Source of the DNA: Boesenbergia rotunda
Lineage: Eukaryota > Streptophyta > Magnoliopsida > Zingiberales > Zingiberaceae
Length of the DNA: 64,000 nt
Reading direction: 5' to 3'
Assembly: GCA_024364735.1 (NCBI GenBank)
Contig: JAGFNQ010000848.1
Location: 226,930-290,929, forward strand
Shown: piece after piece, positions 58,717 through 64,000 of the stretch
Numbering within the stretch: position 1 is the first letter of the stretch
Layout: the number at the start of each line of letters is the position of its first letter
Translations under genes and position numbers: made by a program
Notes under the pieces: generated by a model
Told to the model about the DNA's origin: nothing
The model's input: only the letters and a program-made list of their open reading frames with translations
Databases searched by the model: none

Positions 58717-59786
58717 TCAGCGAGGGTGGGGATCGTCATCCTGCATGAGATCATCCATCATGGCATCAGCAGACCCTGGTGCAGCACTGCCTGAAGGGGC
58801 ATCCCCCGGAAATGTATGTCAGCGCCACTCTGCGTACCAAGTATGCTGCAATGTCTGGACCCCAGAGACAGTGGACTCCATGCCGGTCAATCTGTGATCA
58901 ATGGATCGAAACTGTGATCGGACCTCCTCGCGGTAAATCTCTCGCAAATGAAAATCATGCTGGAAGGTCTGATCCAGCTCGGAAATCTGCCATCGTAGGT
59001 CCGGCTCGGGCTCATCGTAGTAATCAGCAGCAGCAGGAGCCTCATGAGGTGCAGCAGCCTCGGGTGGTGCCTGAAAATGTGGTGCTCCCACAGGTAGGTC
59101 ACCGAGTCCTCTCTCATCCTTCCAAACCAAAGCTCGATCATGCTCTCGAATAATAATACCGGATTTTACAAATGCCCGCCGACCGAGCCGACAGTCCTGT
59201 CGAACTATAGGCACTATCCTGCTTTTGGTGACATCAACACCAACTGACATAAGCCAATCAGTGATGACATGACCAAATGGCATGTAGATTGTACGGCGAC
59301 TCGGCTCTCTATAAGACAGAATGGACTAAAAGATACTTTCCATAATATCAAAATCCATTCGGCGGTGTATGCCATAGAGCATAAGGCAATGGTAGGGTCG
59401 GATTTCAGTTAAAGGCTTGGAAGTAATTGGGAGGATACAATTTGTGATAATCTTGAACAATATGTAGCTAGTGGGAGAGAGACGTAGTGCTGCAAAGGTA
59501 GGAAAATCAGGGCCCAACTAATCGAGACCAGCTGGGCAGGGATGACCGAAGAAATACTGATAGATACCATCTGGAGTGACATCCGCAAAAGGTGCCAATA
59601 AAGGATCAGGAAGCTCGGGGTAAATCGAATATAGGTTTAGTGATCGTCGACCACCCAGATACTCTGCCAAAATCACGTAAGAGAAATCAAGGTTCCTCTT
59701 GGAGACCCGAGTAGTGAACTCGAAGCCTCCCTGAGGTCTCTGCTGAAGATTGTTGTAAAATTCAGAGACGAGGTCGTAGTTGATGG
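58717..59786 (-). pseudogene. S3 accessory ORF, homologue of the S2 accessory protein, broken
   Basis: Frame on the minus strand from the S4 junction (TINYDLVSEFYNNL) to TGA at 58717. Three in-frame stops: 59518, 59326 and 58819. Blocks match S2's protein in order: EFYNN; IYQYFFGHP; YILFKIITNCILPITSKPLT with IRPYH (compare CILPLSTRDIATMRPFH); PFGHVITDWL (compare PFCHVITSIL). The tail is helical and acidic, ending DDDPHPR. The N-terminus lies beyond S4. Same plant transposon protein family, function unknown. Confidence 0.75.
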
Positions 59787-61290
59787 TGTAGGACCGATGC
59801 ACGTGAGAGGGGGGGTGAATCACGTGACTTTTAAAATCTTCGTTATAAAATCAGAGTCGATAAAAAATTGTACGATGCTTTTGATAACGTGCGCAGCGGA
59901 AAAATTAAAACGAAATGCGAAAGCGAAAAATACTAAAAATTACACGAGGAGTTTTACTTCGTTCGGAGCCTTCGCCGACTCCTACTCGAAGGCCCAGGTT
60001 CCTTGAACCTTTCCTGTGGGCAATCCACTAAAAACCTCTACCGACAAACTCCCGATAGAGTGATTCGTATACAAGATTGGGCGGAAGTGTAACAACCCTA
60101 CACTTCCCCCTTAAATAATTTAAGTGCAGACAGAATGAAAAATTCGTTACCCAACACTTAGATTTATCTGAAGCAGCTTGGGTGTTGGGAGCGATCTTCC
60201 AGCAGCGGTCGGACAACGTCGAGTCAAAGCACAAACCGCAGCAGAGGAGCATGGAAGCAAGAGAGCGCCAAAGCTTGAACCAGAATCAAATTTTCTTATC
60301 TGTTAGAGGGCTTGCTTGCTTCTATTTATAGTGCCTCGATGCATGGTCTTCTCAGCTCAAATTTTATCCATCAACAAGATGAAATAATTAAAAAAAAAGA
60401 TAATGTTTCTATCCTTTGCTTCAATTAAGAAAATAATTTAAATAAAATATAAATACAGAATATTGAAAAGTTAACCAAGAGGTTTTATCCTCTTACAATT
60501 TTATTAATAATTTAAAAGGAGATTTTATCCTTCCAGCTAAGCTTCACGTGAGAATTTTAAGCATTAGTAGGAATAATTTTATTCTCTAAAAAGAAGGAAA
60601 TACGAATAATTTAAATGATAATTTATCCTCCACCAAGGCTTTAGATAAGGAATAATTTTATAAAATTCAACTACAAAATCTAATTAAATAAATTCTGTAA
60701 AATAGAGTTAATGCATTTAGAGTTAATTAGACCCCGTCCAAACCGGAATAATTTTATAAAATTCAACTACAAAATTTAATTAAATAAATTCTGTAAAATA
60801 GAGTTAATGCATTTAGAGTTAATTAGACCCCGTCCAAACCTGGATAAGCATCTAACCAGGACTCAACCGAGGTCACCAAAATGGGCCTAAGTTGGACCGC
60901 GCCTACAGTCCTAAAATAGGACCCGTCCTCACTGGTTCGCTCCTCCAGTGACTTACCTCACTTACCTCGTGCAGCTCTACTCAACTTCTTAACCCACCAG
61001 GTCTTCCTGCCAGGGCTCAACCACCCTGGTCTTTTTGCCAAGTTTCAACCAACTTGGGCTTCAGCCAGTTGTCAGGCCCCGTGAACCCAACTGGACTTCT
61101 CGCCAGGACTCAACCACCCTGGACTTCCCGCCAGGACTCAACCACCCTGGACTTCAGCCTGGTGTCAGGTCCTAAGTCTTTCAACCCTGCACACTTAGTA
61201 AAGAGGTCAAAACCAAAAGCAAGTCTAACTTTAACCTATTTGTCATTCATCAAAACTCAGGTTTAACTATTAGTGCAAATTGCACCAACA
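59787..61290 (-). repeat. S4 3' LTR (1504 bp)
   Basis: Contains a 95-bp tandem duplication (60649..60840) and, at 60990..61180, a hairpin array on the sense (minus) strand: CCAGGGTGGTTGAGTCCTGG, CCAGGGTGGTTGAGCCCTGG, CCAAGTTGGTTGAAACTTGG. The loop GGTTGA is kept; stems vary with compensation. Confidence 0.82.
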
Positions 61291-61304
61291 ATCTCCCCCA
61301 TTTT

Positions 61305-62207
61305 GATGCAATGACAACCTGGGTTAAAGTTAGAAAATACCAGATAAAGCAATGAGTCCAAGAATAATATGCAAATGACATGCTCTAAGATCAAAATTTT
61401 TTAATTTTCTAACTCAACCCTTAAACCCTCCCCCTTTGGCATTCATCAAAACAAAGAAATAATAAGTGCGCAAGCATCAGAAATAAAACAAGCAATCAAT
61501 TAATATGCCAGCCAAGTAAAAAATACTTTAAGTATTTGGGGAAGAAAAAATGCTTAACAAGCATACTAAGTTTCTGAACTGATTCAGAGGGGTAAATTTA
61601 GAAATGACTAGGTGTAAATTTAGAAATGACTTTTCGAACACCATTTTCAAAAATTAAAAAGGCTACCTTCAAAATCTTAATCTTTTCCAAAATAAAGAAT
61701 ATCTCAAAGTAAATTAATGAAAAAGAGAAGATTTTCCAAAATTTTCTTTTCAAAGGATCATTTAGAATATTTTCAGGATTAATTTGAGAAAAAAATTTCA
61801 AGATAATTTTTTTTTTAAATCCTTGTTCAATTAAAGAAGATATTTTCTAAAACAGTTTTCACTAAACATTTTTGAGAGTTAGAATACAAAATATAAACTC
61901 AAGCTCCCCCTGAACCAAGTAAGAATTTTAGCCCTTTCCAGGCAAAGTCCTATGCATCTCACAACCAAGTAAGATATTTTCTTTTCAAAGGATCAGGTTT
62001 GATAATCCAAATTCATTACAAAAAAAAACAAGTTTGAAAAATTGGAAAAAAAACATGTTTGAAAATCACAAGGAATTTTTTTTTTAAATACAAATTTGAA
62101 ATACTAAAATTAAGTCAATTAAACCAAGAATCAAAGTACTTAAGCTAATTGTCAAACAGAATATGCGAGCTGATTGTTCAAAAGAAGTAAGTGTGATCAG
62201 GTCAGTT
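61305..62207 (-). other. S4 region between RNase H end and 3' LTR
   Basis: No gene; AT-rich with long A/T runs. No accessory ORF like that of S2 or S3. Confidence 0.6.
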
Positions 62208-62627
62208 CTAGTCTATAACACACATTCCTATTAACCTTTTTAAGTTACTAAATTCAAATTCAGAGAGTGGTTTAGTAAATATATCAGCTAGGTTAGCCTT
62301 AGATTCATAAATGTTATTGTGCCTATGTCCTCTAAGTGTGATGTTTGGGTTGTCAGTGTGTTTGATCAGACATTCATTGGACAAGAACCTAACATTATAA
62401 CCAGTGTCACATAATTGGCTGATAGTTAGTAAATTGAAGTGAAAGTTTTCAACAAGTAAGACATTTTTAATTATAAAATCAAACTCAAGTTCAATATTAC
62501 CTAGGTCAATTACCTTAAGTTTACCGTTGTTTCCAAACGCAACTGTCCCTAGACTTTTGTACTTGAATTTTGTAAACTTGGTGGGATCCCCAGTCATATG
62601 TCTGGAGCACCCACTGTCGATAATTCA
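62208..62627 (-). pseudogene. S4 fused protease / RNase H remnant
   Basis: From TGA at 62625 (in place of Trp) the frame reads IIDSGCSRHMTGDP, the copia protease active site. It continues through FGNNGKLKVIDLGNIE, NVLLVENFHFNLLTISQLCD and RGHRHNNIYESK, then passes without a break into NLADIFTKPLSEFEF...LIGMCVID, the normal end of RNase H. The whole integrase and reverse transcriptase are missing, and the fusion is in frame. The ORF from Met 62597 has 129 residues. Product, if any, unknown. Confidence 0.85.
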
Positions 62628-62639
62628 CTTGTTTTTTTA

Positions 62640-63566
62640 CAGTTAAGTAGGAAATTTTTAGAATTTAGTTTAAGTTTTTAATGAGTTAAAGGAATGATTT
62701 AAAGAAACTTAAGAAATTTGAACCAAAAAAAAACTAAGAAGTTTAAAAATTTGAGTTTAAAAGGCTTAGGAGAATTTGAATTTTGAAAAAGTTAAGGAAT
62801 TTAAAATTTTGAATTTTGAACAACTTAAAAAGAACTTAACGAATTTGAAAATTTAAATTTTGAACAGCTTTGAAAAATGTGAATTTAAAAAAAAACATAA
62901 GAGTTTTGAATTTCGAGAAACATTAAGAAATTTCAAAAATTTAAGAATTTAAATTTTAAATTTGAATTTGTTAATTTGAATTTTCAATTTTGAATTTTGA
63001 ATTTGTTAATCTCAATCTTGTTAATTTGAATTTTAAATTTTGATTTTAGTTAATTTGAATTTTGAATTCGTAAATTTGAATTTTGAAATTTGATTTTGTT
63101 AATTTGAATTTTGAAATTTGATTTTGTTAATTTGAATTTTGAAATGTTAATTTGAATTTTGAATTTTGTTTTGTTAATTTGAATTTTGAATTTTGAATTT
63201 GTTAATTTGAATTTTGAATTTTGAATTTGTTAATTTGAATTTTGATTTTTAAATTTGTTAATTTTAATTTTATGAATTTTTGAATTTGAATTTTGAATTA
63301 ATTTGAATTTTATTAATTTTGATTTTTGAATTTTGAATTTTAATTTTATGAATTTTTGAATTTGAATTTTGAATTAATTTGAATTTTATTAATTTTGATT
63401 TTTGAATTTTGAATTTTAATTTTATGAATTTTTGAATTTGAATTTTGAATTAATTTGAATTTTATTAATTTTGATTTTTGAATATTGAATTTTAATTTTA
63501 TGAATTTTTGAATTTGAATTTTGAATTAATTTGAATTTTATTAATTTTGATTTTAGTTGTCCTTAT
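62640..63566. repeat. AT-rich TTTGAATTTTGAA repeat, with 76-bp units at the end
   Basis: From 62940 a simple TTTGAATTTTGAA theme. From 63265 to 63560 a 76-bp unit occurs four times (starts near 63265, 63341, 63417, 63493). Confidence 0.85.
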
Positions 63567-64000
63567 TCATCTCACTTGATCTAAGTTGTCAATCAAAGGG
63601 ATCCTATGATTTGTGTGAGATAAGTTTGAGTTTGATTTATAAAAGTTAATCTGACTTTTTGTTAGATTCAGGTTTGACAAGAAGCAGTTTAAAAGTATAC
63701 TTCCATAATTGGTTTCCAGGCCGTGGCGAGGTACAGAGGTCTTCTTTGGCCGAAGCCTTATTGGATCAACAACCACTTTCTAGGCAAAACGGCTTAAGGA
63801 AGTTGTACTTTTAACCTACCTATTGAAACTCCTTGGTCTAACTAGTCTAGGATGTGGCGAGGTAGCTTTGGCTAGTTCCACTGGGCTAAGAAGACCAAAT
63901 AGAGGACGCCTTCCCCTACCTGACTCCTTAGATCAGCTTCCCTAACGTACTATCAGCTCGCCCTACCCTGGTACTGAGTAGGTCAAGTGTCAGACTAACT
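63567..64000 (-). other. S4 conserved spacer between gag and protease
   Basis: No gene. Resembles S2 38760..39010 on the element's sense strand. Confidence 0.6.

Larger units (their letters stand above)
46376..59786 (-). mobile_element. S3: SIRE-like element, partial, hosting TkB and cut by S4
   Basis: Read on the minus strand. The 3' LTR spans 46376..58100 and is split by TkB (47881..57505); without TkB it is about 2.1 kb. Polypurine AAAAAGGGGGAGAT is at 58101. Next is an accessory ORF (58717..59786), interrupted by S4. Gag and the 5' LTR are outside the window. It inserted in TkA pol. Like S2, the accessory ORF lies between the gag side and the 3' LTR. Confidence 0.8.
59787..64000 (-). mobile_element. 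S4: SIRE-like element with internally deleted pol, partial
   Basis: Read on the minus strand. The 3' LTR is 59787..61290 (TGTTGGTGCAATTTGC...CGGTCCTACA), then polypurine AAAATGGGGGAGAT (61291..61304). A fused protease/RNase H ORF is at 62208..62627, then an AT-rich repeat and a conserved spacer to the window edge. Gag and the 5' LTR are off-window. Inserted in the S3 accessory ORF. Confidence 0.82.

Noticed and set aside
1..64000. tRNA, rRNA or other structured RNA genes
   Set aside because: No tRNA A/B box pair with a cloverleaf and no rRNA-like stretch found by eye; primer sites are only short complements of tRNA ends.

Overview
This is plant nuclear DNA made almost entirely of nested LTR retrotransposons, with no convincing host gene. 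The evidence is Ty1/copia and Ty3/gypsy polyproteins, tRNA primer binding sites beside LTR ends, polypurine tracts, and 5-bp target-site duplications (TSDs) that pair up across the nests. Long LTRs (0.9-3.3 kb) and up to four levels of nesting suggest a large-genome angiosperm. A monocot is my guess only. I use short names for the elements.

Left third. AthL (1..6246, minus) is a pol-less Athila/Tat-like element with a 2.5 kb LTR and a decayed protein containing 27-residue repeats. It is inserted in the 3' part of a copia LTR (6247..6855). An unassigned stretch with a 3-copy repeat follows. TAT1 (8109..25485, TSD AATAT) is a non-autonomous Tat-like gypsy element. It holds a gag remnant, a 117-bp tandem array and an antisense gene with its own TATA box, introns and poly(A) signal. 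An Angela-like solo LTR (9534..11587) split the array. A complete Angela-like copia element, ANG1 (15026..23705, TSD AGTAA), split the antisense gene. ANG1 still has a full gag-pol frame, broken only by two stop codons.

Middle. After TAT1 lies a 1.95 kb foldback element with 9-bp TSDs (25864..27818, Mutator-like), then AT-rich DNA without genes.

Right half. Nesting order, outside to inside: S1 (SIRE-like, gag only, minus, 29779..32646) was entered by TkA (Tekay/Del-like gypsy, minus, 32647 onward). TkA was entered by S2 (35359..44159, plus, TSD CTAAC) beside its polypurine tract and by S3 (46376 onward, minus) in its pol. S3 was entered in its LTR by TkB (Tekay/Del-like gypsy, plus, 47881..57505, TSD ACCAG) and in its accessory ORF by S4 (59787 onward, minus).

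Most unusual content: S2 has no pol. In its place is an intact, apparently spliced accessory gene of 379 codons behind a private promoter that resembles the element's own LTR promoter. A broken homologue sits in S3. S2, S3 and S4 all carry, just inside the LTR start, arrays of small hairpins whose stem sequences change in a compensatory way. TAT1's antisense gene is a second, unrelated case of an internal expression cassette inside a non-autonomous retrotransposon.

How they work together: TAT1, S1 and S2 lack reverse transcriptase and integrase; AthL and S3 show none in the parts visible here; S4 has lost most of pol. All would depend on autonomous relatives. ANG1, TkA and TkB encode pol but carry stop codons, frameshifts or deletions and look inactive.
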